DNA of 64,000 nt, taken from the NCBI RefSeq assembly GCF_029227915.1, contig NC_079881.1, forward strand, positions 9,858,001-9,922,000, given 5' to 3'. This document shows positions 1-8,258 of this stretch, piece after piece. The stretch comes from Hydractinia symbiolongicarpus (lineage: Eukaryota > Cnidaria > Hydrozoa > Anthoathecata > Hydractiniidae). A program made the translations under genes and the position numbers. The notes under the pieces were generated by a model. The model saw only the letters and a program-made list of their open reading frames with translations, had not been told where the DNA came from and made no database searches. Numbering within the stretch: the first letter of the stretch is position 1; every line of letters starts with the position of its first letter.

Positions 1-36
1 AATCTTGCGATCCGAGTTCAAGTCTCGGTGGACCCT
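1..36 (+). tRNA. tRNA-Gln 3' part, cut by window edge, U0
   Basis: Only position 37 onward is present. A70C leaves T3-C70 unpaired. Confidence 0.85.
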
Positions 37-167
37 GTGCCGTTATTTGTGCCTCGGAAGCACCTATTAGGCGTTTGGAAGCAACGGCACTTCAAATATT
101 TTAGTCATTTGCAAGAAGACATTGTAATAACAACGTTCTTCTGAAATGCATCGGATTAGGGCAAAGT

Positions 168-240
168 GCCTTGTTGGCGCAGTAGGCAGCGCGTCAGTCT
201 CATAATCTGAAGGTCGAGAGTTCGATCCTCACACAGAGCA
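168..240 (+). tRNA. tRNA-Met(CAT) U0
   Basis: A9G variant with A50-A64 and C3-A70 mismatches. This is a recurring Met subtype, called type b below. Confidence 0.75.
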
Positions 241-304
241 AGGCTTTTAAAAGCCGCAGTGAATCAAATGTTTGACGCCTATTACAAAACTAGCAACTCA
301 ACAA

Positions 305-377
305 TGATTCCGCCCGAGCTCGAACCGGGAACCTTGCGCGTGTGAAGCGCACGTGATAACCGCTACACTACGTAATC
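305..377 (-). tRNA. tRNA-Val(CAC) U0
   Basis: A5-G68 mismatch in the acceptor stem and G53-T61 wobble (recurring subtype, called v2 below), plus C48T. Confidence 0.75.
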
Positions 378-468
378 CAATGAATTTTGGAACCTATGAC
401 GAAGGAAAGCAATACAAGGCTAAAATAGCTAGAGAAAAAAGCAAAAACATGTCGCTTGTTAGTTGCCA

Positions 469-541
469 GATTCCGTAGTGTAGTGGTTATCACGTGCGCT
501 TTACACGCGCAAGGTCCCCGGTTCGAGCCCAGGCGGAATCA
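469..541 (+). tRNA. tRNA-Val(TAC) U1
   Basis: Loop TTTACAC. G63A opens one T-stem pair. Confidence 0.88.
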
Positions 542-581
542 TTGATGTTTCCGCGAAGCGAACCTTGGAAGAGCCTCTGTA

Positions 582-653
582 GGTTCCATGGTGTAATGGT
601 TAGCACTCAGGACTCTGAATCCTGCGATCCGAGTTCAAGTCTCGGTGGAACCT
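582..653 (+). tRNA. tRNA-Gln(CTG) U1
   Basis: Consensus copy: loop CTCTGAA, all stems paired. Confidence 0.94.
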
Positions 654-784
654 GTGCCGTTATTTGTGCCTCGGAAGCACCTATTGGGCGTTTGGAAGCA
701 ACGGCACTTCAAATATTTTAGTCATTTGCAAGAAGACATTGTAATAACAACGTTCTTCTGAAATGCATCGGATTAGGGCACAGT

Positions 785-857
785 GCCTTGTTAGTGCAGT
801 AGGCAGCGCATCAGTCTCATAATCTGAAGGTCGAGAGTTCGATCCTCACACAGGGCA
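785..857 (+). tRNA. tRNA-Met(CAT) U1
   Basis: C11T, G26A and A50-A64; same as U12. Confidence 0.8.
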
Positions 858-921
858 AGGCTTGTAAAAGCCGCAGTGAATCAAATGTTTGACGCCTATT
901 ACAAAACTAGCAACTCAACAA

Positions 922-994
922 TGATTCCGCCCGAGCACGAACCGGGAACCTTGCGCGTGTGAAGCGCACGTGATAACCGCTACACTACGTAATC
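922..994 (-). tRNA. tRNA-Val(CAC) U1, degenerate
   Basis: Subtype v2 that also loses the invariant A58 (now T), which damages the B box. Same as U12. Confidence 0.65.
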
Positions 995-1085
995 CAATGA
1001 ATTTTGGAACCTATGACGAAGGAAAGCAATACAAGGCTAAAATAGCTAGAGAAAAAAGCAAAAACATGTCGCTTGTTAGGTGCCA

Positions 1086-1158
1086 GATTCTGTAGTGTAG
1101 TGGTTATCACGTGCGCTTTACACGCGCAAGGTCCCCGGTTCGAGCCCGGGCGGAATCA
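1086..1158 (+). tRNA. tRNA-Val(TAC) U2
   Basis: C6T gives a T6-G67 wobble. Confidence 0.9.
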
Positions 1159-1198
1159 TTGATGTTTCCGCGAAGCGAACCTCGGAAGAGCCTCTGCA

Positions 1199-1270
1199 GG
1201 TTCCATGGTGTAATGGTTAGCACTCAGGACTCCGAATCTTGGGATCCGAGTTCAAGTCTCGGTGGAACCT
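1199..1270 (+). tRNA. tRNA-Gln body with CCG (Arg) anticodon, U2
   Basis: The loop is CTCCGAA, so T35 has become C. G29-T41 wobble. Anticodon CCG reads the Arg codon CGG on an otherwise Gln body. Confidence 0.8.
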
Positions 1271-1401
1271 GTGCCGTTATTTGTTCATCGGAAGCACCTA
1301 TTGGGCGTTTGGAAGCAACGGCACTTCAAATATTTTAGTCATTTGCAAGAAGACATTGTAATAACAACGTTCTTCTGAAATGCATCGGATTAGGGCACAG
1401 T

Positions 1402-1474
1402 GCCTTGTTAGCGCAGTAGGCAGCGCGTCAGTCTCATAATCTGAAGGTCGTGAGTTCGATCCTCACACAGGGCA
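1402..1474 (+). tRNA. tRNA-Met(CAT) U2
   Basis: Consensus copy: loop CTCATAA, with a T5-A68 acceptor pair. Confidence 0.94.
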
Positions 1475-1538
1475 AGGCTTTTAAAAGCCGCAGTGAATCA
1501 AATGTTTGACGCCTATTACAAAACTAGCAACTCGACAA

Positions 1539-1611
1539 TGATTCCGCCCGAGCTCGAACCGGGGACCTTGCGCGTGTGAAGCGCACGTGATAACCGCTAC
1601 ACTACGTAATC
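1539..1611 (-). tRNA. tRNA-Val(CAC) U2
   Basis: Subtype v2. Confidence 0.8.
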
Positions 1612-1702
1612 CAATGAATTTTGGAACCTATGACGAAGGAAAGCAATACAAGGCTAAAATAGCTAGAGAAAAAAGCAAAAACATGTCGCTTGTTAGTTGC
1701 CA

Positions 1703-1775
1703 GATTCCGTAGTGTAGTGGTTATCACGTGCGCTTTACACGCGCAAGGTCCCCGGTTCGATCCCGGGCGGAATCA
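1703..1775 (+). tRNA. tRNA-Val(TAC) U3
   Basis: T loop TTCGATC; stems paired. Confidence 0.93.
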
Positions 1776-1815
1776 TTGATGTTTCCGCGAAGCGAACCTC
1801 GGAAGAGCCTCTGTA

Positions 1816-1887
1816 GGTTCCATGGTGTAATAGTTAGCACTCAGGACTCTGAATCCTGCGATCCGAGTTCAAGTCTCGGTGGAACCT
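1816..1887 (+). tRNA. tRNA-Gln(CTG) U3
   Basis: G18A breaks the conserved D-loop GG. Confidence 0.82.
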
Positions 1888-2018
1888 GTGCCGTTATTTG
1901 TGCCTCGGAAGCACCTATTGGGCGTTTGTAAGCAACGGCACTTCAAATATTTTAGTCATTTGCAAGAAGACATTGTAATAACAACGTTCTTCTGAAATGC
2001 ATCGGATTAGGGCACAGT

Positions 2019-2091
2019 GCCTTGTTAGCGCAGTAGGCAGCGCGTCAGTCTCATAATCTGAAGGTCGTGAGTTCGATCCTCACACAGGGCA
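2019..2091 (+). tRNA. tRNA-Met(CAT) U3
   Basis: Consensus copy. Confidence 0.94.
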
Positions 2092-2155
2092 AGGCTTTTA
2101 AAAGCCGCAGTGAATCAAATGTTTGACGCCTAATACAAAACTAGCAACTCAACAA

Positions 2156-2228
2156 TGATTCCGCCCGAGCTCGAACCGGGGACCTTGCGCGTGTGAAGCG
2201 CACGTGATAACCGCTACACTACGTAATC
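2156..2228 (-). tRNA. tRNA-Val(CAC) U3
   Basis: Subtype v2. Confidence 0.8.
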
Positions 2229-2319
2229 CAATGAATTTTGGAACCTATGACGAAGGAAAGCAATACAAGGCTAAAATAGCTAGAGAAAAAAGCACAAACA
2301 TGTCGCTTTTTAGTTGCCA

Positions 2320-2392
2320 GATTCCGTAGTGTAGTGGTTATCACGTGCGCTTTACACGCGCAAGGTCCCCGGTTCGAGCCCGGGCGGAATCA
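2320..2392 (+). tRNA. tRNA-Val(TAC) U4
   Basis: Consensus copy: loop TTTACAC, all stems paired. Confidence 0.94.
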
Positions 2393-2432
2393 TTGATGTT
2401 TCCGCGAAGCGAACCTCGGAAGAGCCTCTGTA

Positions 2433-2504
2433 GGTTCCATGGTGTAATGGTTAGCACTCAGGACTCTGAATCTTGCGGTCCGAGTTCAAGTTTCGGTGGA
2501 ACCT
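2433..2504 (+). tRNA. tRNA-Gln(CTG) U4
   Basis: G29-T41 and G53-T61 wobbles. Confidence 0.88.
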
Positions 2505-2635
2505 GTGCCGTTATTTGTCCCTCGGAAGCACTTATTGGGCGTTTGGAAGCAACGGCACTTCAAATATTTTAGTCATTTGCAAGAAGACATTGTAATAACA
2601 ATGTTCTTCTGAAATGCATCGCAATAGGGCATAGG

Positions 2636-2708
2636 GCCTTGTTAGCGCAGTAGGCAGCGCGTCAGTCTCATAATCTGAAGGTCGTGTGTTTGATCCTCAC
2701 ACAGGGCA
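2636..2708 (+). tRNA. tRNA-Met(CAT) U4, degenerate
   Basis: A52T and C56T damage the T arm and B box. Confidence 0.7.
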
Positions 2709-2772
2709 AGGCTTTTAAAAGCCGCAGTGAATCAAATGTTTGACGCCTATTACAAAACTAGCAACTCAACAA

Positions 2773-2845
2773 TGATTCCGCCCGAGCTCGAACCGGGGAC
2801 CTTGCGCGTGTGAGGCGCACGGGATAACCGCTACACTACGTAATC
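2773..2845 (-). tRNA. tRNA-Val(CAC) U4
   Basis: Subtype v2 with loop CTCACAC and one D-arm change. Confidence 0.75.
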
Positions 2846-2936
2846 CAATGAATTTTGGAACCTATGACGAAGGAAAGCAATACAAGGCCAAAATAACTAG
2901 AGAAAAAAGCAAAAACATGTCGCTTGTTAGTTGCCA

Positions 2937-3009
2937 GATTCCGTAGTGTAGTGGTTATCACGTGCGCTTTACACGCGCAAGGTCCCCGGTTCGAGCCCGG
3001 GCGGAATCA
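2937..3009 (+). tRNA. tRNA-Val(TAC) U5
   Basis: Consensus copy. Confidence 0.94.
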
Positions 3010-3049
3010 TTGATGTTTCCGCGAAGCGAACCTCGGAAGAGCCTCTGTA

Positions 3050-3120
3050 GGTTCCATGGTGTATGGTTAGCACTCAGGACTCTGAATCCTGCGATCCCAG
3101 TTCAAGTCTCGGTGGAACCT
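3050..3120 (+). tRNA. tRNA-Gln(CTG) U5, 71 nt degenerate
   Basis: One A is lost from the D loop and G51C opens the T stem. Confidence 0.65.
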
Positions 3121-3251
3121 GTGCCGTTAGTTGTGCCTCAGAAGCACCTATTGGGCGTTTGGAAGCAACGGCACTTCAAATATTTTAGTCATTTGCAAGA
3201 AGACATTGTAATAACAACGTTCTTCTGAAATGCATCGGATTAGGGCACAGT

Positions 3252-3323
3252 GCCTTGTTAGCGCAGTAGGCAGCGCCCAGTCTCATAATCTGAAGGTCGT
3301 GAGTTCGATCCTCACACAGGGCA
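3252..3323 (+). tRNA. tRNA-Met(CAT) U5, 72 nt
   Basis: One base is lost between the D and anticodon stems. Confidence 0.7.
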
Positions 3324-3387
3324 AGGCTTTTAAAAGCCGCAGTGAATCAAATGTTTGACGCCTATTACAAAACTAGCAACTCGACAA

Positions 3388-3460
3388 TGATTCCGCCCGA
3401 GCTCGAACCGGGGACCTTGCGCGTGTGAAGCGCACGTGATAACCGCTACACTACGTAATC
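3388..3460 (-). tRNA. tRNA-Val(CAC) U5
   Basis: Subtype v2. Confidence 0.8.
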
Positions 3461-3551
3461 CAATGAATTTTGGAACCTATGACGAAGGAAAGCAATACAA
3501 GGCTAAAATAGCTAGAGAAAAAAGCAAAAACATGTCGCTTGTTAGTTGCCA

Positions 3552-3624
3552 GATTCCGTAGTGTAGTGGTTATCACGTGCGCTTTACACGCGCAAGGTCC
3601 CCGGTTCGATCCCGGGCGGAATCA
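3552..3624 (+). tRNA. tRNA-Val(TAC) U6
   Basis: T loop TTCGATC, as in U3. Confidence 0.93.
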
Positions 3625-3664
3625 TTGATGTTTCCGCGAAGCGAACCTCGGAAGAGCCTCTGTA

Positions 3665-3736
3665 GGTTCCATGGTGTAATAGTTAGCACTCAGGACTCTG
3701 AATCCTGCGATCCAAGTTCAAGTCTCGGTGGAACCT
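3665..3736 (+). tRNA. tRNA-Gln(CTG) U6
   Basis: G18A, and G51A opens one T-stem pair. Confidence 0.75.
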
Positions 3737-3867
3737 GTGCCGTTATTTGTGCCTCGGAAGCACCTATTGGGCGTTTGGAAGCAACGGCACTTCAAATATT
3801 TTAGTCATTTGCAAGAAGACATTGTAATAACAACGTTCTTCTGAAATGCATCGGATTAGGGCACAGT

Positions 3868-3940
3868 GCCTTGTTAGCGCAGTAGGCAGCGCGTCAGTCT
3901 CATAATCTGAAGGTCGTGAGTTCGATCCTCACACAGGGCA
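3868..3940 (+). tRNA. tRNA-Met(CAT) U6
   Basis: Consensus copy. Confidence 0.94.
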
Positions 3941-4004
3941 AGGCTTTTAAAAGCCGCAGTGAATCAAATGTTTGACGCCTAATACAAAACTAGCAACTCA
4001 ACAA

Positions 4005-4077
4005 TGATTCCGCCCGAGCTCGAACCGGGGACCTTGCGCGTGTGAAGCGCACGTGATAACCGCTACACTACGTAATC
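4005..4077 (-). tRNA. tRNA-Val(CAC) U6
   Basis: Subtype v2. Confidence 0.8.
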
Positions 4078-4168
4078 CAATGAATTTTGGAACCTATGAC
4101 GAAGGAAAGCAATACAAGGCTAAAATAGCTAGAGAAAAAAGCACAAACATGTCGCTTGTTAGTTGCCA

Positions 4169-4241
4169 GATTCCGTAGTGTAGTGGTTATCACGTGCGCT
4201 TTACACGCGCAAGGTCCCCGGTTCGAGCCCGGGCGGAATCA
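4169..4241 (+). tRNA. tRNA-Val(TAC) U7
   Basis: Consensus copy. Confidence 0.94.
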
Positions 4242-4281
4242 TTGATGTTTCCGCGAAGCGAACCTCGGAAGAGCCTCTGTA

Positions 4282-4354
4282 GGTTCCATGGTGTAATGGT
4301 TAGCACTCAGGACTCTGAATCTTGCGGTCCGTGGTTCAAGTTTCGGTGGAACCT
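4282..4354 (+). tRNA. tRNA-Gln(CTG) U7, 73 nt
   Basis: One extra base in the 5' T stem; otherwise as U4. This explains the 618 bp unit. Confidence 0.7.
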
Positions 4355-4485
4355 GTGCCGTTATTTGTCCCTCGGAAGCACTTATTGGGCGTTTGGAAGC
4401 AACGGCACTTCAAATATTTTAGTCATTTGCAAGAAGACATTGTAATAACAATGTTCTTCTGAAATGCATCGGAATAGGGCATAGG

Positions 4486-4558
4486 GCCTTGTTAGCGCAG
4501 TAGGCAGCGCGTCAGTCTCATAATCTGAAGGTCGTGTGTTTGATCCTCACACAGGGCA
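4486..4558 (+). tRNA. tRNA-Met(CAT) U7, degenerate
   Basis: A52T and C56T, as in U4. Confidence 0.7.
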
Positions 4559-4622
4559 AGGCTTTTAAAAGCCGCAGTGAATCAAATGTTTGACGCCTAT
4601 TACAAAACTAGCAACTCAACAA

Positions 4623-4695
4623 TGATTCCGCCCGAGCTCGAACCGGGGACCTTGCGCGTGTGAGGCGCACGGGATAACCGCTACACTACGTAATC
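4623..4695 (-). tRNA. tRNA-Val(CAC) U7
   Basis: v2 with loop CTCACAC, as in U4. Confidence 0.75.
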
Positions 4696-4786
4696 CAATG
4701 AATTTTGGAACCTATGACGAAGGAAAGCAATACAAGGCCAAAATAACTAGAGAAAAAAGCAAAAACATGTCGCTTGTTAGTTGCCA

Positions 4787-4859
4787 GATTCCGTAGTGTA
4801 GTGGTTATCACGTGCGCTTTACACGCGCAAGGTCCCCGGTTCGAGCCCGGGCGGAATCA
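4787..4859 (+). tRNA. tRNA-Val(TAC) U8
   Basis: Consensus copy. Confidence 0.94.
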
Positions 4860-4899
4860 TTGATGTTTCCGCGAAGCGAACCTCGGAAGAGCCTCTGTA

Positions 4900-4970
4900 G
4901 GTTCCATGGTGTATGGTTAGCACTCAGGACTCTGAATCCTGCGATCCCAGTTCAAGTCTCGGTGGAACCT
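4900..4970 (+). tRNA. tRNA-Gln(CTG) U8, 71 nt degenerate
   Basis: As U5: D-loop deletion and G51C. Confidence 0.65.
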
Positions 4971-5101
4971 GTGCCGTTAGTTGTGCCTCAGAAGCACCTA
5001 TTGGGCGTTTGGAAGCAACGGCACTTCAAATATTTTAGTCATTTGCAAGAAGACATTGTAATAACAACGTTCTTCTGAAATGCATCGGATTAGGGCACAG
5101 T

Positions 5102-5174
5102 GCCTTGTTAGCGCAGTAGGCAGCGCCTCAGTCTCATAATCTGAAGGTCGTGAGTTCGATCCTCACACAGGGCA
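5102..5174 (+). tRNA. tRNA-Met(CAT) U8
   Basis: G26C only. Confidence 0.9.
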
Positions 5175-5238
5175 AGGCTTTTAAAAGCCGCAGTGAATCA
5201 AATGTTTGACGCCTATTACAAAACTAGCAACTCAACAA

Positions 5239-5311
5239 TGATTCCGCCCGAGCTCGAACCGCGGACCTTGCGCGTGTGAAGCGCACGTGATAACCGCTAC
5301 ACTACGGAATC
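5239..5311 (-). tRNA. tRNA-Val(CAC) U8
   Basis: Acceptor stem paired; C50G opposes G64 and G53-T61 is a wobble. Confidence 0.78.
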
Positions 5312-5402
5312 CAATGAATTTTGTAACCTATGACGAAGGAAAGCAATACCAGGCTAAAATAGCTAGAGAAAAAAGCAAAAACATGTCGCTTGTTAGTTGC
5401 CA

Positions 5403-5475
5403 GATTCCGTAGTGTAGTGGTTATCACGTGCGCTTTACACGCGCAAGGTCCCCGGTTCGAGCCCGGGCGGAATCA
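5403..5475 (+). tRNA. tRNA-Val(TAC) U9
   Basis: Consensus copy. Confidence 0.94.
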
Positions 5476-5515
5476 TTGATGTTTCCGCGAAGCGAACCTC
5501 GGAAGAGCCTCTGTA

Positions 5516-5587
5516 GGTTCCATGGTGTAATGGTTAGCACTCAGGACTCTGAGTCCTGCGATCCGAGTTCAAGTCTCGGTGGAACCT
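5516..5587 (+). tRNA. tRNA-Gln(CTG) U9
   Basis: A38G in the anticodon loop; stems paired. Confidence 0.9.
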
Positions 5588-5718
5588 GTGCCGTTAGTTG
5601 TGCCTCAGAAGCACCTATTGGGCGTTTGGAAGCAACGGCACTTCAAATATTTTAGTCATTTGCAAGAAGACATTGTAATAACAACGTTCTTCTGAAATGC
5701 ATCGGATTAGGGCACAGT

Positions 5719-5791
5719 GCCTTGTTAGCGCAGTAGGCAGCGCCTCAGTCTCATAATCTGAAGGTCGTGAGTTCGATCCTTACACAGGGCA
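5719..5791 (+). tRNA. tRNA-Met(CAT) U9
   Basis: G26C and G51-T63 wobble (recurring subtype, called type c below). Confidence 0.88.
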
Positions 5792-5855
5792 AGGCTTTTA
5801 AAAGCCGCAGTGAATCAAATGTTTGACCCCTATTACAAAACTAGCAACTCAACAA

Positions 5856-5927
5856 TGACTCCGCCCGGGCTCGAACCGGGACCTTGCGCGTGTGAAGCGC
5901 ACGTGATAACCGCTACACTACGGAATC
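5856..5927 (-). tRNA. tRNA-Val(CAC) U9, 72 nt
   Basis: V loop one base short (subtype v1s: stems otherwise paired), with a T3-G70 wobble. Confidence 0.85.
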
Positions 5928-6018
5928 CAATGAATTTTGTAACCTATGACGAAGGAAAGCAATACCAGGCTAAAATAGCTAGAGAAAAAAGCAAAAACAT
6001 GTCGCTTGTTAGTTGCCA

Positions 6019-6091
6019 GATTCCGTAGTGTAGTGGTTATCACGTGCGCTTTACACGCGCAAGGTCCCCGGTTCGAGCCCGGGCGGAATCA
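6019..6091 (+). tRNA. tRNA-Val(TAC) U10
   Basis: Consensus copy. Confidence 0.94.
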
Positions 6092-6131
6092 TTGATGTTT
6101 CCGCGAAGCGAACCTCGGAAGATCCTCTGTA

Positions 6132-6203
6132 GGTTCCATGGTGTAATGGTTAGCACTCAGGACTCTGAATCCTACGATCCGAGTTCAAGTCTCGGTGGAA
6201 CCT
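6132..6203 (+). tRNA. tRNA-Gln(CTG) U10
   Basis: G43A opens the end of the anticodon stem. Confidence 0.86.
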
Positions 6204-6334
6204 GTGCCGTTATTTGTGCCTCGGAAGCACCTATTGGGCGTTTGGAGGCAACGGCACTTCAAATATTTTAGTCATTTGCAAGAAGACATTGTAATAACAA
6301 CGTTCTTCTGAAATGCATCGGATTAGGGCAAAGT

Positions 6335-6407
6335 GCCTTGTTGGCGCAGTAGGCAGCGCGTCAGTCTCATAATCTGAAGGTCGAGAGTTCGATCCTCACA
6401 CAGAGCA
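6335..6407 (+). tRNA. tRNA-Met(CAT) U10
   Basis: Type b. Confidence 0.75.
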
Positions 6408-6471
6408 AGGCTTTTAAAAGCCGCAGTGAATCAAATGTTTGACGCCTATTACAAAACTAGCAACTCAACAA

Positions 6472-6544
6472 TGATTCCGCCCGAGCTCGAACCGGGAACC
6501 TTGCGCGTGTGAAGCGCACGTGATAACCGCTACACTACGTAATC
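6472..6544 (-). tRNA. tRNA-Val(CAC) U10
   Basis: v2 with C48T. Confidence 0.78.
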
Positions 6545-6635
6545 CAATGAATTTTGGAACCTATGACGAAGGAAAGCAATACAAGGCTAAAATAGCTAGA
6601 GAAAAAAGCAAAAACATGTCGCTTGTTAGTTGCCA

Positions 6636-6708
6636 GATTCCGTAGTGTAGTGGTTATCACGTGCGCTTTACACGCGCAAGGTCCCCGGTTCGAGCCCAGG
6701 CGGAATCA
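6636..6708 (+). tRNA. tRNA-Val(TAC) U11
   Basis: G63A T-stem mismatch. Confidence 0.88.
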
Positions 6709-6748
6709 TTGATGTTTCCGCGAAGCGAACCTCGGAAGAGCCTCTGTA

Positions 6749-6820
6749 GGTTCCATGGTGTAATGGTTAGCACTCAGGACTCTGAATCTTGCGATCCGAG
6801 TTCAAGTCTCGGTGGACCCT
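6749..6820 (+). tRNA. tRNA-Gln(CTG) U11
   Basis: G29-T41 wobble and T3-C70 acceptor mismatch (A70C). Confidence 0.82.
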
Positions 6821-6951
6821 GTGCCGTTATTTGTGCCTCGGAAGCACCTATTGGGCGTTTGGAAGCAACGGCACTTCAAATACTTTAGTCATTTGCAAAA
6901 AGACATTGTAATAACAACGTTCTTCTGAAATGCATCGGATTAGGGCACAGT

Positions 6952-7024
6952 GCCTTGTTAGCGCAGTAGGCAGCGCGTCAGTCTCATAATCTGAAGGTCG
7001 TGAGTTCGATCCTCACACAGGGCA
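6952..7024 (+). tRNA. tRNA-Met(CAT) U11
   Basis: Consensus copy. Confidence 0.94.
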
Positions 7025-7088
7025 AGGCTTTTAAAAGCCGCAGTGAATCAAATGTTTGACGCCTATTACAAAACTAGCAACTCAACAA

Positions 7089-7160
7089 TGATTCCGCCCG
7101 GGGTCGAACCGGGACCTTGCGCGTGTGAAGCGCACGTGATAACCGCTACACTACGGAATC
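7089..7160 (-). tRNA. tRNA-Val(CAC) U11, 72 nt
   Basis: v1s with T loop TTCGACC. Confidence 0.88.
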
Positions 7161-7251
7161 CAATGAATTTTATAACCTATGACGAAGGAAAGCAATACCA
7201 GGCTAAAATAGCTAGAGAAAAAAGCAAAAACATGTCGCTTGTTAGTTGCCA

Positions 7252-7324
7252 GATTCCGTAGTGTAGTGGTTATCACGTGCGCTTTACACGCGCAAGGTCC
7301 CCGGTTCGAGCCTGGGCGGAATCA
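7252..7324 (+). tRNA. tRNA-Val(TAC) U12
   Basis: Decodes GTA valine codons. Loop TTTACAC, with acceptor GATTCCG pairing CGGAATC and discriminator A73. C62T makes a G52-T62 wobble. 40 bp upstream of Gln with no T4 between. Confidence 0.92.
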
Positions 7325-7364
7325 TTGATGTTTTCGCGAAGCGAACCTTGGAAGAGCCTCTGTA
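7325..7364 (+). other. Val-Gln intergenic spacer without terminator (U12)
   Basis: These 40 bp separate Val(+) from Gln(+). The longest T run is three or four bases depending on the copy; most copies have only TTT. A classical Pol III stop is therefore missing, and Val and Gln may be transcribed together and then separated by RNase P and RNase Z. The alternative is independent transcription with inefficient termination. Confidence 0.6.
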
Positions 7365-7436
7365 GGTTCCATGGTGTAATGGTTAGCACTCAGGACTCTG
7401 AATCCTGCGATCCGAGTTCAAGTCTCGGTGGAACCT
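7365..7436 (+). tRNA. tRNA-Gln(CTG) U12
   Basis: Decodes CAG. Acceptor GGTTCCA pairs TGGAACC, anticodon stem CAGGA pairs TCCTG, T loop TTCAAGT. Consensus copy, followed directly by the nested stem-loop. Confidence 0.94.
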
Positions 7437-7490
7437 GTGCCGTTATTTGTGCCTCGGAAGCACCTATTGGGCGTTTGGAAGCAACGGCAC
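7437..7490 (+). other. Conserved nested stem-loop after Gln (U12)
   Basis: GTGCCGTT at 7437-7444 is the perfect inverted complement of AACGGCAC at 7483-7490. Inside lies a second small hairpin, GTGC 7449-7452 with GCAC 7460-7463. The element begins right after the last base of Gln, so it would form the 5' part of the Gln trailer. Function is unknown. It could influence 3' processing or be a small RNA in its own right. Confidence 0.6.
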
Positions 7491-7498
7491 TTCAAATA

Positions 7499-7502
7499 TT
7501 TT
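7499..7502 (+). terminator. Candidate Pol III terminator for Gln (U12)
   Basis: This TTTT is the first run of four T after Gln, 62 bp past its end and just after the nested stem-loop. It recurs in almost every unit, and in U27 and U34 it is a TTTTT. Confidence 0.6.
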
Positions 7503-7513
7503 AGTCATTTGCA

Positions 7514-7542
7514 AGAAGACATTGTAATAACAACGTTCTTCT
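7514..7542 (+). other. Conserved hairpin in the Gln-Met spacer (U12)
   Basis: The 5' arm 7514-7525 pairs with the 3' arm 7530-7542 around an AATA loop, giving 11 base pairs, one A-C mismatch and one bulged T. In U4, U7, U15, U20, U44, U51, U57 and U62 the C is a T, which makes that position pair. It lies upstream of Met and could be a transcribed structure or a duplex-prone site. Confidence 0.5.
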
Positions 7543-7567
7543 GAAATGCATCGGATTAGGGCACAGT

Positions 7568-7640
7568 GCCTTGTTAGTGCAGTAGGCAGCGCATCAGTCT
7601 CATAATCTGAAGGTCGAGAGTTCGATCCTCACACAGGGCA
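7568..7640 (+). tRNA. tRNA-Met(CAT) U12
   Basis: C11T, G26A and A50-A64, as in U1. Confidence 0.8.
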
Positions 7641-7704
7641 AGGCTTGTAAAAGCCGCAGTGAATCAAATGTTTGACGCCTATTACAAAACTAGCAACTCA
7701 ACAA

Positions 7705-7777
7705 TGATTCCGCCCGAGCACGAACCGGGAACCTTGCGCGTGTGAAGCGCACGTGATAACCGCTACACTACGTAATC
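7705..7777 (-). tRNA. tRNA-Val(CAC) U12, degenerate
   Basis: v2 with A58T, as in U1. Confidence 0.65.
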
Positions 7778-7868
7778 CAATGAATTTTGGAACCTATGAC
7801 GAAGGAAAGCAATACAAGGCTAAAATAGCTAGAGAAAAAAGCAAAAACATGTCGCTTGTTAGTTGCCA

Positions 7869-7941
7869 GATTCTGTAGTGTAGTGGTTATCACGTGCGCT
7901 TTACACGCGCAAGGTCCCCGGTTCGAGCCCGGGCGGAATCA
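7869..7941 (+). tRNA. tRNA-Val(TAC) U13
   Basis: T6-G67 wobble, as in U2. Confidence 0.9.
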
Positions 7942-7981
7942 TTGATGTTTCCGCGAAGCGAACCTCGGAAGAGCCTCTGTA

Positions 7982-8053
7982 GGTTCCATGGTGTAATGGT
8001 TAGCACTCAGGACTCCGAATCTTGGGATCCGAGTTCAAGTCTCGGTGGAACCT
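7982..8053 (+). tRNA. tRNA-Gln body with CCG (Arg) anticodon, U13
   Basis: Loop CTCCGAA; higher-order partner of U2. Confidence 0.8.
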
Positions 8054-8184
8054 GTGCCGTTATTTGTTCCTCGGAAGCACCTATTGGGCGTTTGGAAGCA
8101 ACGGCACTTCAAATATTTTAGTCATTTGCAAGAAGACATTGTAATAACAACGTTCTTCTGAAATGCATCGGATTAGGGCACAGT

Positions 8185-8257
8185 GCCTTGTTAGCGCAGT
8201 AGGCAGCGCGTCAGTCTCATAATCTGAAGGTCGTGAGTTCGATCCTCACACAGGGCA
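8185..8257 (+). tRNA. tRNA-Met(CAT) U13
   Basis: Elongator Met. Acceptor GCCTTGT pairs ACAGGGC; the T5-A68 pair replaces the C5-G68 of vertebrate copies. Consensus copy with a T4 five bases after the 3' end. Confidence 0.95.
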
Positions 8258-8258
8258 A

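Larger units (their letters stand above)
469..3526. repeat. Higher-order block U1-U5
   Basis: U1-U5 share marker variants with U12-U16 at an offset of 6783 bp (11 units). Examples are A58T in Val(-) of U1/U12, anticodon CCG in Gln of U2/U13, G18A in Gln of U3/U14, and the 71 nt Gln of U5/U16. U3-U5 also recur as U6-U8. Confidence 0.8.
7252..7868 (+). repeat. Example repeat unit (U12)
   Basis: This 617 bp unit shows the layout. Val(+) is followed by a 40 bp spacer, Gln(+), a 131 bp spacer with stem-loops and a T4, Met(+), a 64 bp spacer with terminators for both strands, Val(-), and a 91 bp divergent spacer. About 47 percent of the unit is tRNA. It closely matches U1, 11 units upstream. Confidence 0.95.
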
